A stretch of DNA of 64,000 nt from Pseudomonas sp. JM0905a (GTDB lineage Bacteria > Pseudomonadota > Gammaproteobacteria > Pseudomonadales > Pseudomonadaceae), in NCBI RefSeq assembly GCF_014700075.1, contig NZ_JACXBU010000002.1, positions 248,001-312,000 of the forward strand, read 5' to 3'. Position numbers and translations under genes: made by a program. The notes beneath the pieces were generated by a model that had not been told where the DNA came from, did not search any database, and saw nothing but the letters and a program-made list of their open reading frames with translations. Below, one piece after another: positions 24,752 to 33,620 of the stretch (positions are counted from its first letter, which is position 1; each line of letters opens with the position of its first letter).

Positions 24752-24931
24752 CCCCTCGCCCGCTTGCGGGAGAGGGGCTGGGGCGGGCCGCGTGCCAGGC
24801 AACGCTCGGTATTGCCCTCTCCCCAACCCTCTCCCTGAAGGGAGAGGGGGCTTGTCCGAATTCACTTGAAACACCGAGCGGCTGACGCCCCCTCACCCGC
24901 ACGCGGCCCGCCCAGCCCTCTCCCAGAGGGA
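24752..24931. repeat. cluster of CT-rich palindromic intergenic repeats inside the operon
   Basis: Three copies or part-copies of the CCCTCTCC-type palindrome lie at 24752-24777, 24815-24850 (CTCTCCCTGAAGGGAGAG core) and 24916-24931. They fill the 229 bases between ydcS and ydcT and would fold into strong hairpins in the mRNA. None has a T run, so they are not classic terminators. Confidence 0.85.
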
Positions 24932-24953
24932 GTCGCCACTACGGAGCCCGAGT

Positions 24954-25964
24954 ATGACCACAGCCGTCCAGTTCACCGATGTCTGCCGCCACTACGGTGA
25001 TGTGAAGGCGGTCGACCGGGTGTCCATCGATATCAAGGACGGCGAGTTCTTCTCCATGCTCGGCCCTTCGGGTTCAGGCAAGACCACCTGCCTGCGCCTG
25101 ATCGCAGGCTTCGAACAGCCCACTTCCGGTTCCATCCGCATCCACGGTGAAGAGGCTGCCGGCCTGCCGCCCTATGAGCGTGACGTGAATACCGTGTTCC
25201 AGGACTACGCGCTGTTCCCGCACATGAACGTGCGCGACAACGTCGCCTACGGCCTCAAGGTGAAGGGTGTGGCCAAGGCCGAGCGCCTGGCCCGCGCCGA
25301 GGAAGCCCTCGGCATGGTTGCCCTGGCCGGCTACGGCGACCGCAAGCCGGCACAGCTGTCCGGCGGCCAGCGCCAGCGCGTGGCCCTGGCCCGTGCACTG
25401 GTCAACCGCCCGCGCGTGCTGCTGCTGGACGAGCCCCTCGGTGCGCTGGACCTCAAGCTGCGCGAGCAAATGCAGAGCGAGCTGAAGAAGCTGCAGCGCC
25501 AGCTCGGCATCACCTTCATCTTCGTCACCCACGACCAGGGGGAGGCGCTGTCCATGTCCGACCGCGTGGCCGTGTTCAACAAGGGCCGCATCGAGCAGGT
25601 GGACAGCCCGCAGAACCTCTATCGCAAACCGACCACCCGCTTCGTCGCCGAGTTCGTCGGCACCGCCAACGTGCTCCATGGCGACCTCGCCCAACGCCTC
25701 ACGGGCACCGCAGGGGCCTTCTCCCTACGCCCGGAACATGTGCGCTTCGGCAGCGCCAGCAACGGCGAACTGCAAGTCAGTGGCACAGTGCACGACGTGC
25801 AATACCTGGGCGCCAGCAGCCGCTACGAACTCAACCTGGAGGGTGGCGGGCGACTGGCGGTCAGCCTGCCCAACGGCGAAGAATCGGACGTCGCACGCCC
25901 GCAACCCGGCCAGCGGGTGCAGGCTTGCTGGGCCCGCAGCGCGATGGTCGCGCTCAGCGAGTAG
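24954..25964 (+). CDS. ydcT: YdcT-like ABC transporter ATP-binding protein
   Basis: A 336-residue ATPase that powers the polyamine-type importer. Walker A GPSGSGKTT is at 37-45, the Q-loop FQDY near 82, the signature LSGGQ at 135-139, Walker B LLLDEP at 156-161 and the H-loop in VTHDQGEA. The C-terminal ~90 residues form the TOBE regulatory domain found in PotA/UgpC types. GGAG lies seven bases before the ATG. The permease gene starts three bases after its stop. Confidence 0.95.
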   Translation: MTTAVQFTDVCRHYGDVKAVDRVSIDIKDGEFFSMLGPSGSGKTTCLRLIAGFEQPTSGSIRIHGEEAAGLPPYERDVNTVFQDYALFPHMNVRDNVAYGLKVKGVAKAERLARAEEALGMVALAGYGDRKPAQLSGGQRQRVALARALVNRPRVLLLDEPLGALDLKLREQMQSELKKLQRQLGITFIFVTHDQGEALSMSDRVAVFNKGRIEQVDSPQNLYRKPTTRFVAEFVGTANVLHGDLAQRLTGTAGAFSLRPEHVRFGSASNGELQVSGTVHDVQYLGASSRYELNLEGGGRLAVSLPNGEESDVARPQPGQRVQACWARSAMVALSE

Positions 25965-25967
25965 GCC

Positions 25968-26906
25968 ATGAGCGCCGTCATCGCCAGCCATCAGAGCGGT
26001 CCGCTGCGGGGAATCTCCAACCTGCTCTATCGGCGCTCGACGCTCTACCTGCTGCTGCTTCTGACCCCGCCGCTGATCTGGTTCGGCGTCGTCTACATCG
26101 GCTCGCTGTTCGCCCTGCTCTGGCAGAGCTTCTACACCTTCGACGACTTCACCATGGCGGTGACGCCGGACCTGACCCTGGCCAACTACGGCGCCCTGTT
26201 CAACCCGGCCAACTACGACATCATCCTGCGTACCCTGACCATGGCCATCGCCGTGAGCCTGGCCAGTGCGGTGCTGGCCTTCCCCATCGCCTACTACATG
26301 GCGCGCTTCGCCTCGCCTCGGGAGAAGGCCTTCTTCTATATCGCCGTGATGCTGCCGATGTGGGCCAGCTACATCGTCAAGGCCTATGCCTGGACGGTGA
26401 TCCTGGCCAAGGGCGGCATCTTCTACTGGCTGATCCAGCAGCTGCACCTGGAAGGTCTGCTGGGCAGCCTGCTCACTGTGCCGGGTGTTGGCGGCAATAC
26501 CCTGTCCACCTCGCACCTGGGGCGCTTCCTGGTGTTCACCTACATCTGGCTGCCGTTCATGATCCTGCCGATCCAGGCCTCCCTGGAACGCCTGCCGCCA
26601 TCGCTGCTGCAAGCTTCGGCCGACCTCGGCGCCAGGCCCCGGCAGACCTTCGCCCAGGTGATCCTGCCGCTGGCCTTCCCCGGTGTGGTGGCCGGCTCGA
26701 TCTTCACCTTCAGCCTGACCCTGGGCGACTTCATCATCCCGCAGCTGGTGGGCCCCAGCGGTCTGTTCATCGGCACCATGGTCTACGTGCAGCAGGGCTC
26801 GGTGGGCAACATACCGCTGGCGGCGGCCTTCACCCTGGTGCCCATCGTGCTGATCGCCATCTACCTGTCCATCGCCAAGCGGCTGGGGGCCTTCGATGCA
26901 CTCTGA
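25968..26906 (+). CDS. ydcU: YdcU-like ABC transporter permease
   Basis: A 312-residue inner-membrane subunit with about six membrane helices. The EAA loop for coupling to the ATPase is [20 protein letters not shown]. It pairs with the next gene to form the translocation channel. The stop overlaps the start of ydcV by 11 bases, so translation is likely coupled. Confidence 0.94.
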   Translation: MSAVIASHQSGPLRGISNLLYRRSTLYLLLLLTPPLIWFGVVYIGSLFALLWQSFYTFDDFTMAVTPDLTLANYGALFNPANYDIILRTLTMAIAVSLASAVLAFPIAYYMARFASPREKAFFYIAVMLPMWASYIVKAYAWTVILAKGGIFYWLIQQLHLEGLLGSLLTVPGVGGNTLSTSHLGRFLVFTYIWLPFMILPIQASLERLPPSLLQASADLGARPRQTFAQVILPLAFPGVVAGSIFTFSLTLGDFIIPQLVGPSGLFIGTMVYVQQGSVGNIPLAAAFTLVPIVLIAIYLSIAKRLGAFDAL

Positions 26907-27702
26907 GCAAGCATCCTGGGGCCTGCGGCTGGCGGCCTGGGGCGGGCTGGTGTTCCTGCATTTCCCGATCCTGGTGATCCTGCTCTACGCCTTCAACACC
27001 GAGGAGTCGTCCTACAGCTTCCCGCTGCAGGGCTTCACCCTGGAATGGTTTTCCGTGGTGGGCGGCCGCGAGGACGTGTTGCAAGCCATCGTCCTGTCCC
27101 TGAAAGTCGCCTGCCTGGCCACCACCCTGGCAATGGTGCTCGGCACCCTGGCCGCCGCCGCGCTGTACCGCCGCGACTTCTTCGGCAAGGAGAGCATCAC
27201 CCTGATGCTGATCCTGCCCATCGCCCTGCCCGGCATCATCACCGGCATCGCCCTGCTTTCGGCGTTCAAGACCCTTGGCATCGAACCGGGCATCTTCACC
27301 ATCGTCGTCGGCCACGCCACCTTCTGCGTGGTGATCGTCTACAACAACGTGATCGCGCGCTTCCGCCGGACCTCCCACAGCCTCATCGAGGCGTCGATGG
27401 ACCTGGGTGCCGACGGCTGGCAGACCTTCCGCTACATCATCCTGCCGAACATCGCCACCGCGCTGCTGGCCGGCGGCATGCTGGCCTTTGCGCTGTCCTT
27501 CGACGAAATCATCGTCACCACCTTCACCGCCGGCCACGAACAGACCCTGCCGCTCTGGTTGCTCAGCCAGCTCAGCCGCCCGCGCGACGTCCCGGTGACC
27601 AACGTGGTCGCGCTGCTGGTGATGCTCGCCACCATGCTGCCCATCCTCGGCGCCTACTACCTGACGCGGGGCACCGAGACGGTGGCTGGGGGCGGGAAGT
27701 GA
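26896..27702 (+). CDS. ydcV: YdcV-like ABC transporter permease
   Basis: A 268-residue second permease subunit with six predicted helices and the EAA loop [20 protein letters not shown]. The opening [20 protein letters not shown]-type segment (here [19 protein letters not shown]) is typical of PotC/YdcV proteins. It overlaps the end of ydcU and is followed, after a CT-rich palindrome, by the aldehyde dehydrogenase gene of the same operon. Confidence 0.94.
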   Translation: MHSEQASWGLRLAAWGGLVFLHFPILVILLYAFNTEESSYSFPLQGFTLEWFSVVGGREDVLQAIVLSLKVACLATTLAMVLGTLAAAALYRRDFFGKESITLMLILPIALPGIITGIALLSAFKTLGIEPGIFTIVVGHATFCVVIVYNNVIARFRRTSHSLIEASMDLGADGWQTFRYIILPNIATALLAGGMLAFALSFDEIIVTTFTAGHEQTLPLWLLSQLSRPRDVPVTNVVALLVMLATMLPILGAYYLTRGTETVAGGGK

Positions 27703-27716
27703 GAGCTCCAGGCCTG

Positions 27717-27753
27717 CCCCCTCTCCCTAGCCCTCTCCCTTAAGGGAGAGGGG
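27717..27753. repeat. CT-rich palindromic repeat between ydcV and patD
   Basis: A CCCTCTCC-family element with the perfect palindrome CCCCTCTCCC... ending CTCTCCCTTAAGGGAGAG. It occupies half of the 71-base gap between the two genes. Confidence 0.85.
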
Positions 27754-27773
27754 ACGACTACGAGGACTCCTCC

Positions 27774-29198
27774 ATGCAAACCAAACTCCTGATCAACGGC
27801 CAGTTCTCCGTCGGCGAAGGCGAGGCCCTGGACGTCCTCAACCCCGCCACCGGCGCCATGCTGGTGAAAATCCCCGAGGCCAGCGAAGCCCAGGTCGACG
27901 CCGCCGTCCGAGCAGCCGATGCGGCCTTCGAAGGCTGGGCACGGACTTCGCCGCGCGACCGCGCCACCCTGCTACTGAAGCTGGCGGACAAGATCGAAGG
28001 CCACGCCGAAGAGCTGGCGAAACTGGAGTCCGATAACTGCGGCAAGCCCTATGCCGCTGCGCTGAATGACGAGATCCCGGCCGTGGCCGACGTGTTCCGC
28101 TTCTTCGCCGGCGCCAGCCGTTGCCTCACCGGCTCCGCCGCCGGGGAATACCTGCCGGGCTTCACGTCCATGATCCGCCGCGACCCGGTGGGCGTGATCG
28201 CCTCCATCGCGCCCTGGAACTACCCGCTGATGATGGCAGCCTGGAAGCTGGGCCCGGCGCTGGCCGCCGGCAATACCGTGGTGCTCAAGCCCTCGGAGCA
28301 GACCCCGCTGACGGCCCTGCGCCTATCGGAGTTCATCGCCGAGTTGCTGCCGCCGGGCGTGGTGAACATCGTGCTCGGCCGTGGCCCCAGTGTGGGCAGC
28401 CCGCTGGTGTCGCACCCGCTGGTGCGCATGGTGTCGCTGACCGGTTCGGTGGGCACCGGCAAGGCCATCATCAAGAGCGCCGCCGAGAGCGTGAAACGCA
28501 CCCACATGGAACTGGGCGGCAAGGCGCCGGTGATCGTCTTCGACGACGCCGACCTCGCCGACGTGGTGGCGGGCATCCGCACGTTCGGCTTCTACAACGC
28601 CGGCCAGGACTGCACCGCAGCTTGCCGCATCTACGCCGGCAAGAAGATCTACGACAATTTCGTGGCTGACCTGGCCAGTGCGGTGTCCAGCCTCAAGACC
28701 GGCCTGCAGAACGATCCGGCCACCGAGCTCGGCCCGCTGATCACCCAGAGCCAGCGCGAGCGCGTAGCGGGCTTCGTCGAGCGCGCCAGCGCCCTGCCCC
28801 ATATCCAGATCGCCACGGGCGGCAAGCCGGTGGCCGGCAGCGGCTTCTTCTACGAACCCACGGTGGTGGCCCATGCCAGCCAGGACGACGAAATCGTGCG
28901 CCGGGAAGTGTTCGGACCGGTGGTGACGGTCACGCCATTCAGCGATGCGGATGAGGCGGTACGCTGGGCCAACGATTCCGACTACGGCCTGGCCTCATCG
29001 GTCTGGACCCGCGACGTGGGCCGCGCCGCCGCCGTGGCCTCGCGCCTGCAGTACGGCTGCACCTGGATCAACACCCACTTCATGCTCACCAACGAAATGC
29101 CCCACGGCGGCTTCAAGCAGTCCGGCTACGGCAAGGACCTGTCCATGTATGGGCTGGAGGATTACACCGTGGTGCGGCATGTGATGATCCGGCACTGA
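27774..29198 (+). CDS. patD: gamma-aminobutyraldehyde dehydrogenase (PatD/Prr)
   Basis: Oxidises 4-aminobutyraldehyde to GABA with NAD, the second step of putrescine breakdown by transamination. The 474 residues match E. coli PatD (YdcW) length. The ALDH catalytic pair is Cys280 ([10 protein letters not shown]) and Glu246 (MELGGKAP); APWNYPL and LTGSVGTGK are the cofactor motifs. AGGA lies seven bases before the ATG. It closes the ydcSTUV-patD operon, so uptake of an amine and oxidation of its aldehyde are linked. No putrescine aminotransferase gene is nearby. Confidence 0.93.
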   Translation: MQTKLLINGQFSVGEGEALDVLNPATGAMLVKIPEASEAQVDAAVRAADAAFEGWARTSPRDRATLLLKLADKIEGHAEELAKLESDNCGKPYAAALNDEIPAVADVFRFFAGASRCLTGSAAGEYLPGFTSMIRRDPVGVIASIAPWNYPLMMAAWKLGPALAAGNTVVLKPSEQTPLTALRLSEFIAELLPPGVVNIVLGRGPSVGSPLVSHPLVRMVSLTGSVGTGKAIIKSAAESVKRTHMELGGKAPVIVFDDADLADVVAGIRTFGFYNAGQDCTAACRIYAGKKIYDNFVADLASAVSSLKTGLQNDPATELGPLITQSQRERVAGFVERASALPHIQIATGGKPVAGSGFFYEPTVVAHASQDDEIVRREVFGPVVTVTPFSDADEAVRWANDSDYGLASSVWTRDVGRAAAVASRLQYGCTWINTHFMLTNEMPHGGFKQSGYGKDLSMYGLEDYTVVRHVMIRH

Positions 29199-29221
29199 GC
29201 CGCGAATGAAACGCCAAGACC

Positions 29222-29319
29222 TGTAGGGGCGAATTCATTCGCCAAGCAGGCCGCAGGTCTGCCCTTGGGAGTCCCATGGGGCAGCTGCGCTGCCCTTGGC
29301 GAATGAATTCGCCCCTACA
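29222..29319. repeat. 98-bp element with 25-bp terminal inverted repeats
   Basis: The arms at 29222-29246 and 29295-29319 are perfect reverse complements starting TGTAGGGGCGAATTCATTCG. The length equals that of the copy at 23291-23388, but the core differs (GCAGGCCGCAGGTCTGCCC hairpin). It lies between the convergent patD and amidotransferase genes. Confidence 0.93.
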
Positions 29320-29349
29320 AGCAATTGTCGCCCTGAAGAAACACCTGCT

Positions 29350-30057
29350 CTAGCCAAACGCCAGGTCCAGCCACCGCCGATAGAACCCTTCCGCCACCTG
29401 GTTCAGCGCCTTCACCTTCGCGGGCAGGTCTTCGAGCATCCGTGCCCTGGCCTGCTGGCTGGGCTGGGTCTCGTCCAGCAGGTGCGCCCAATCGGTGAGC
29501 CAGCCCTGCACCAGGTCCTCGGTCATCTCCGGATGGCCCTGCAGGGCCAGGATCTTGTCGCCCCAGGAGAAGCCCTGGTTGGGGCACCAGGGGCTGTCCA
29601 TCAGCCACTGGGCGCCGTCGGGCAGGTCGAAGGTATCGCTGTGCCACTGGTAGATCGAGAACTCCTGCGGCAGGTGCGCCATCCAGGGGTTGTCGGTGGC
29701 CAGGGCACGCTTTTCCAGCGGCTGCCAGCCGATCTCGGTGTAGGGCATGCGATGCACCGAAGCGTCCAGGGCGCGGGCCAGCAGCTGGCCGCCCAGGCAG
29801 TGGCCGATCATGGGCACGTCGCGCGCGATGAAGTGACGCAAGGCGTCGATTTCCGCGCCGATCCAGGGCAGCGGGTCATTGACGCTCATGGGTCCGCCCA
29901 TGATGGCCACGGCCCTGGGCCGATCGAGGTCATAGCCATCCAGTTCGCCCAGGTCTGTGCGCAATACGGTGAACTCGCGCTGCTCACGATCCAGGACGTC
30001 GGCCAGGTGGCCGGGTGGGCAGAAATCCGCGTGGGTAAGAATAAGGATGTCGGTCAT
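29350..30057 (-). CDS. class I glutamine amidotransferase domain protein
   Basis: A 235-residue single-domain glutaminase-type protein. The catalytic Cys87 is in MIGHCLGGQ and the His/Glu pair in LQGHPEM; GGPMSVND near 54 belongs to the oxyanion region. ATG 30057 has GGAGG seven bases upstream; the longer frame is unsupported. Convergent with the polyamine operon, so it is not part of it, though a gamma-glutamyl hydrolase role in amine metabolism cannot be excluded. It differs from the member at 9253-9972. Confidence 0.88.
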   Translation of the reverse strand: MTDILILTHADFCPPGHLADVLDREQREFTVLRTDLGELDGYDLDRPRAVAIMGGPMSVNDPLPWIGAEIDALRHFIARDVPMIGHCLGGQLLARALDASVHRMPYTEIGWQPLEKRALATDNPWMAHLPQEFSIYQWHSDTFDLPDGAQWLMDSPWCPNQGFSWGDKILALQGHPEMTEDLVQGWLTDWAHLLDETQPSQQARARMLEDLPAKVKALNQVAEGFYRRWLDLAFG

Positions 30058-30228
30058 GGGGTCCCCTCCGTGATCGGAGTCTGAGGCAAAGGCCATGCCG
30101 AGGTCGAGTAAGGGAAGTGTATGTTTTTGCGGGGAATACGCGAGGCAGAAGGAGGGAGAAAAACCAGCCGGATCATTGTCCGGAATGCCCGGTTCGCAGC
30201 AGGCTGGCCGCCGCGAACCGGGATGGTC

Positions 30229-30570
30229 TCAGGGTTGCTTGACGCCGACTTCCTGGGTCACGCCCCAGCCATCGAGCACGCCACCAAGCGGGACCACCAA
30301 GGCCTCCAGGTCGTGCTCGAAATCACCAATTCCCGCGTGGGTGGCGTACATCACCTTGCTCACCTGAAGATGCCAGGCTCCATCGGCGCGAACCGACACT
30401 TGGGCATTCAAGGACTCACCACGAAAGTTCTTCGCCGCCAGCCGTGCCCGGTCCTCGTCGGGGAAGATGGCGTAAAACTCGATCGGATGAACTCGGGCAA
30501 AATCGAAACCGCCCTCTTTCATGCGGCGCAATAGATTGCTGCTGACATCATCGTGGAAGGCTGTGCTCAT
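30229..30570 (-). CDS. RraB-like (RNase E inhibitor family) protein
   Basis: A 113-residue protein resembling the RraB/DUF1260 family, small acidic proteins that bind RNase E and restrain mRNA decay in enterobacteria. Visible family traits are the repeated short alpha/beta layout, VHPIEFYAIFPDEDRARLAA and GDFEHDLEALVVPLGGVLDGWG. ATG 30570 has AGGAGG seven bases upstream and removes a 40-residue extension with no resemblance to the family. Monocistronic. Family assignment is from memory of the pattern; RNase E binding in this organism is not shown. Confidence 0.7.
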   Translation of the reverse strand: MSTAFHDDVSSNLLRRMKEGGFDFARVHPIEFYAIFPDEDRARLAAKNFRGESLNAQVSVRADGAWHLQVSKVMYATHAGIGDFEHDLEALVVPLGGVLDGWGVTQEVGVKQP

Positions 30571-30838
30571 GAAACGACCTCCTCTTAGCGATGGATGAGA
30601 GTTCCGCTTTTCCGCTGTTTCCGAGAAGCCGGTGAACTCGGCTTCGCGACACCTTGCGGTGCCGCCCCCGGGCCGACGTTGCAGACACAACGTCAGACCT
30701 TGACCGGGCCCCGCGCGGACCCGGCCACAGATTCACTCGTCGAGTGATCTTTCAGCTTTCATTTTGCAGGGTAGCGCCACCACGCCGGGTCTGCCGAAAA
30801 GCTGGACAAATTGTCACAAAAGTAGCGACAGGCGGCGC

Positions 30839-31750
30839 TCACGCATCTTGCGTCATTAAATTGGCCTTTCGCTCGGCCAGACCGCCCAGCGCAATGGCCG
30901 CCAGCACAAGCGCCATGCCCAGCGCCTGCCCGGAGGTGAAGCGCTCGCCAAGCAGCAGGACGCCCACCAGCGCGGCCCCCACGGGCATCAGGCCGGTGAA
31001 GAGCCCGGCGACATTCGCCGGTACCTGGCTGATGCCGCGGTACCAGAGCAGGAAGGACAGCACGCTGGCGCTGATGGCATAGAACAGCACCCAGCCCCAG
31101 GTGATAGCGGACGGTGCGCTCCAGTCGAACGCCAGGCCCTGGGGCAGCGCCAGCGGCAGGAACAGCAGCAGGCCGGCCAGGTTGACGCCGAATGCCATGG
31201 CCCAGGGATGCAGCGACAACGACAGGCGCCGCGAGAAGATGGCGAAGATCGCCTCGGCCAGCACCGCGCCGAGCACCAGCGTGTTGCCCAACAGGCCGCC
31301 GGCGCCCTGCCCCTGGCTGTCCAGCAGGTTGAGCACGGCGATGCCGCCCACCGCCAGGGCGATGGCCAGCAGGCTACGGCCACCGATGCGTTCACGCAGC
31401 CAGAGCCACGCCAGCAGTGCAATCACGCTCGGAGTGGCGCTGGTGATGATCCCCGCGCTGGCCGCGCTGGTGTGCACCACGCCGTAGAGCATGAACAGGC
31501 TGAACAGGAAGCAACCGAAGAAAGCCTGGAGGAACAGCCCCTTGCCCGCAGCCTGGTCCAGCCCTCTACGTACCCGTGGCAAGGCCATGCCGGGGAGCAG
31601 CACCAGGGTGGCGATCAGAAAGCGCAGGAAGGCAAAGAGAAAGACCGGTACCTCGGCCAGTACCAGCTTGCCGACGGCGATATTGCCGCCGACCAGCAGC
31701 ATGGACAGGCCCAGGCAGGAATAGGCAAAGAGTGGGGTCATGACGAGCAT
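30839..31750 (-). CDS. EamA/DMT-family transporter
   Basis: A 303-residue inner-membrane exporter with ten predicted helices in two EamA repeats (LSMLLVGGNIAVGKLVLAEV in the first, LFTGLMPVGAALVGVLLLGE in the second). Members export amino acids or other metabolites, or act as flippases. Either ATG 31750 or ATG 31741 could be the start; a GGA eight bases before the second makes it slightly more likely. Monocistronic. Confidence 0.88.
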   Translation of the reverse strand: MLVMTPLFAYSCLGLSMLLVGGNIAVGKLVLAEVPVFLFAFLRFLIATLVLLPGMALPRVRRGLDQAAGKGLFLQAFFGCFLFSLFMLYGVVHTSAASAGIITSATPSVIALLAWLWLRERIGGRSLLAIALAVGGIAVLNLLDSQGQGAGGLLGNTLVLGAVLAEAIFAIFSRRLSLSLHPWAMAFGVNLAGLLLFLPLALPQGLAFDWSAPSAITWGWVLFYAISASVLSFLLWYRGISQVPANVAGLFTGLMPVGAALVGVLLLGERFTSGQALGMALVLAAIALGGLAERKANLMTQDA

Positions 31751-31864
31751 CCGTGCTTCGAAGCGACCGTCGAGGCTACTCCTCGGAAACAGCTGACAGC
31801 AATCTCAGGTTGTAACCATCGATTCCGCCGCCCACCACCGTGCAGCAGTTCTCAGGATGAGATT

Positions 31865-31904
31865 TGTGGGAGCGAATTCATTCGCGAATGAATTCGCTCC
31901 CACA
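31865..31904. repeat. 40-bp perfect palindrome (REP-like)
   Basis: Two 20-base arms, TGTGGGAGCGAATTCATTCG and its exact reverse complement, with no loop. It shares the GCGAATTCATTCGC core with the larger elements and looks like one that has lost its centre. It lies just after the SDR gene. Confidence 0.92.
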
Positions 31905-31918
31905 GGGTCATTACCCGC

Positions 31919-32680
31919 TCAAGCACCGCTCAGCAGCTTCATGATTCCCCGGTTCACCCAGGCCGGCGAAACCTGCCCCGCGCCGTACATCAACCGGAAC
32001 AGCCAGCTCACTGGCCGGTGCACCGCGGCGCCGTGGGCCTGTTGCCAGGCGGCTTCGGCGATGTCTTCGGCCTTGAGCTTCACCCCGAGGCGGCGCAGCA
32101 CAGGCGGTTCGAAGTGCTGGCTGCTGACCATCGGCGTGCGCACGAAGGGCGGCATCAGGTCGCCGACGCGGATGCCATGGCCGCGCCATTCCAGTTCCAG
32201 CGCCTCGGTGAAGCCGCGCACCGCGAACTTCGAGGCCGAGTAGCTGGCCATGTGCGGCGTGCCGTAAACGCCCGAAGCGGATCCCATGTTGATCACCTGG
32301 GCGCCATGGGTGGCCTTGAGGTAAGGGAAAGCCGCATGGGTCACCTGCACCAGCCCCAGCACGTTGATGGTGAGGATGCGCGCGTGCTCGGCCATGTCGA
32401 TTTCCTCGAACTGGCCGAAACGCAGCACGCCCGCGCAGTTGAAGAGCAGGCGCAGCTGACCGTCGTGGCGACCGCAGAAGTCCGCCAGTGCGGCTTCGAC
32501 GGCGGCGAGGTCAGTTACATCCAGCGCCTGATGCCAGACGCCGCCCAGGGCTGCGGCCTGGGTGGCCAGGGCCTCGGCGTCCCGGTCCACCAACCCCACC
32601 AGCCAGCCACGGTCGTGGAACAGGCGGGCCGTCGCGGCGCCAATACCGGAGGCGGCGCCAGTGATCAGGATGTTGTGCAT
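31919..32680 (-). CDS. short-chain dehydrogenase/reductase (SDR)
   Basis: A 253-residue NAD(P)-dependent oxidoreductase. The cofactor motif TGAASGIG is at 7-14, NCAG at 81-84, and the catalytic Ser near 136, Tyr147 and Lys151 are in SGVYG...YSASK. It is the third gene of an operon after the BVMO and esterase genes, starting two bases from the esterase stop. In that context it most likely oxidises a secondary alcohol to the ketone the BVMO needs, or removes the product alcohol (inference). Confidence 0.92.
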   Translation of the reverse strand: MHNILITGAASGIGAATARLFHDRGWLVGLVDRDAEALATQAAALGGVWHQALDVTDLAAVEAALADFCGRHDGQLRLLFNCAGVLRFGQFEEIDMAEHARILTINVLGLVQVTHAAFPYLKATHGAQVINMGSASGVYGTPHMASYSASKFAVRGFTEALELEWRGHGIRVGDLMPPFVRTPMVSSQHFEPPVLRRLGVKLKAEDIAEAAWQQAHGAAVHRPVSWLFRLMYGAGQVSPAWVNRGIMKLLSGA

Positions 32681-32681
32681 G

Positions 32682-33620
32682 TCACGCCTCCGTTTCCACG
32701 TGCCGGCAGATGAAATCCGCAGCGCTGGCCAAGGCCTCGTCGGCCCGGCGCAGCACGCCGGTGTGCGCCTGGAACACGTGCCAGAGCCCCGGATAGCGCT
32801 CCAGTCGCACCCAGCCGCCAGCCGCCCTCACCCGTTCGGCAAGGCGCAGGCTGTCGTCGCGCAGGACTTCGTCCTCGGCCACTTGCACCAGCATCGGTGA
32901 AAGCCCCGACAGATCGGCGAAAAGTGGCGACAGCGCCGGATCACGACGGTCCAGGCCCGGCGGGCAATAGAGGTCCATGGCCTGCTCCACCCAGGCCGGA
33001 TGGATCAGCGGATCGCCCGCCGGCGGGTTGTGCTGCGCGGTGCCGCTGAGGTCGGTCACCGGTGAGAAGCAGACCAGCCCTGCCGGTTGCGGCAGGCCCT
33101 GGTGGCGGATCTCCAGTGCGGTGAGCAGGGTCAGGTTGCCACCGGCCGAATCGCCACCGATGACGATGCGCGACGCCGGATAGCCGGCCTCCAGCAGTTC
33201 GCGGTAGGCGGCCACGGCGTCCTCGCGGGCAGCGGGAAAGCGATGTTCCGGCGCCAGGCGATAGTCCAGGGCGCACACCGCGACGCCCGCGCGCCTTGCC
33301 AGGCTGGCGGTGATGGCGCGGTGGGTAGCCGGAGAACCGGTGATGAAGGCGCCACCGTGGAGGTAAAGCAGCACCACATGGCTGCCGCCCCGGGGCCGAT
33401 GCCATTCGCAGGAGCGACCGCCCAGCTGGCCCGCTTCCCGCTCCACACCCCGGGGTGCCAGGGTGCTGGCAGTGAGCAGGCGCAACACCACCCGCTGCAG
33501 CGACACAGGCAGCGGTGGCCGCATCAGGCCACGGAACAGCAGGCGCAACGCTCCGCGCAAGGTCGCGCGCAAGAGCGGCTGGCCGGGCTCGGGGGCGGTG
33601 AATTCAACGGGTGCATTCAT
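32682..33620 (-). CDS. alpha/beta hydrolase, hormone-sensitive-lipase type esterase
   Basis: A 312-residue esterase of the HSL (family IV) type. The oxyanion motif HGGAF is at 88-92, the nucleophile motif GDSAGGN at 156-162 (Ser158), and a His in YPGLWHVFQ near the C-terminus completes the triad with an Asp in VAEDEVLRDD. The start at 33620 lies inside the end of the BVMO gene (17-base overlap), which indicates coupled translation; the longer frame would overlap it by far more. It likely cleaves the ester or lactone made by the BVMO. Confidence 0.92.
   Translation of the reverse strand: MNAPVEFTAPEPGQPLLRATLRGALRLLFRGLMRPPLPVSLQRVVLRLLTASTLAPRGVEREAGQLGGRSCEWHRPRGGSHVVLLYLHGGAFITGSPATHRAITASLARRAGVAVCALDYRLAPEHRFPAAREDAVAAYRELLEAGYPASRIVIGGDSAGGNLTLLTALEIRHQGLPQPAGLVCFSPVTDLSGTAQHNPPAGDPLIHPAWVEQAMDLYCPPGLDRRDPALSPLFADLSGLSPMLVQVAEDEVLRDDSLRLAERVRAAGGWVRLERYPGLWHVFQAHTGVLRRADEALASAADFICRHVETEA

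Noticed and set aside
29350-30057. Gamma-glutamyl-GABA hydrolase (PuuD/SpuA) of the polyamine operon
   Set aside because: It is on the opposite strand to patD, and its nucleophile motif GHCLGGQ fits GMP-synthase-like domains better than PuuD.
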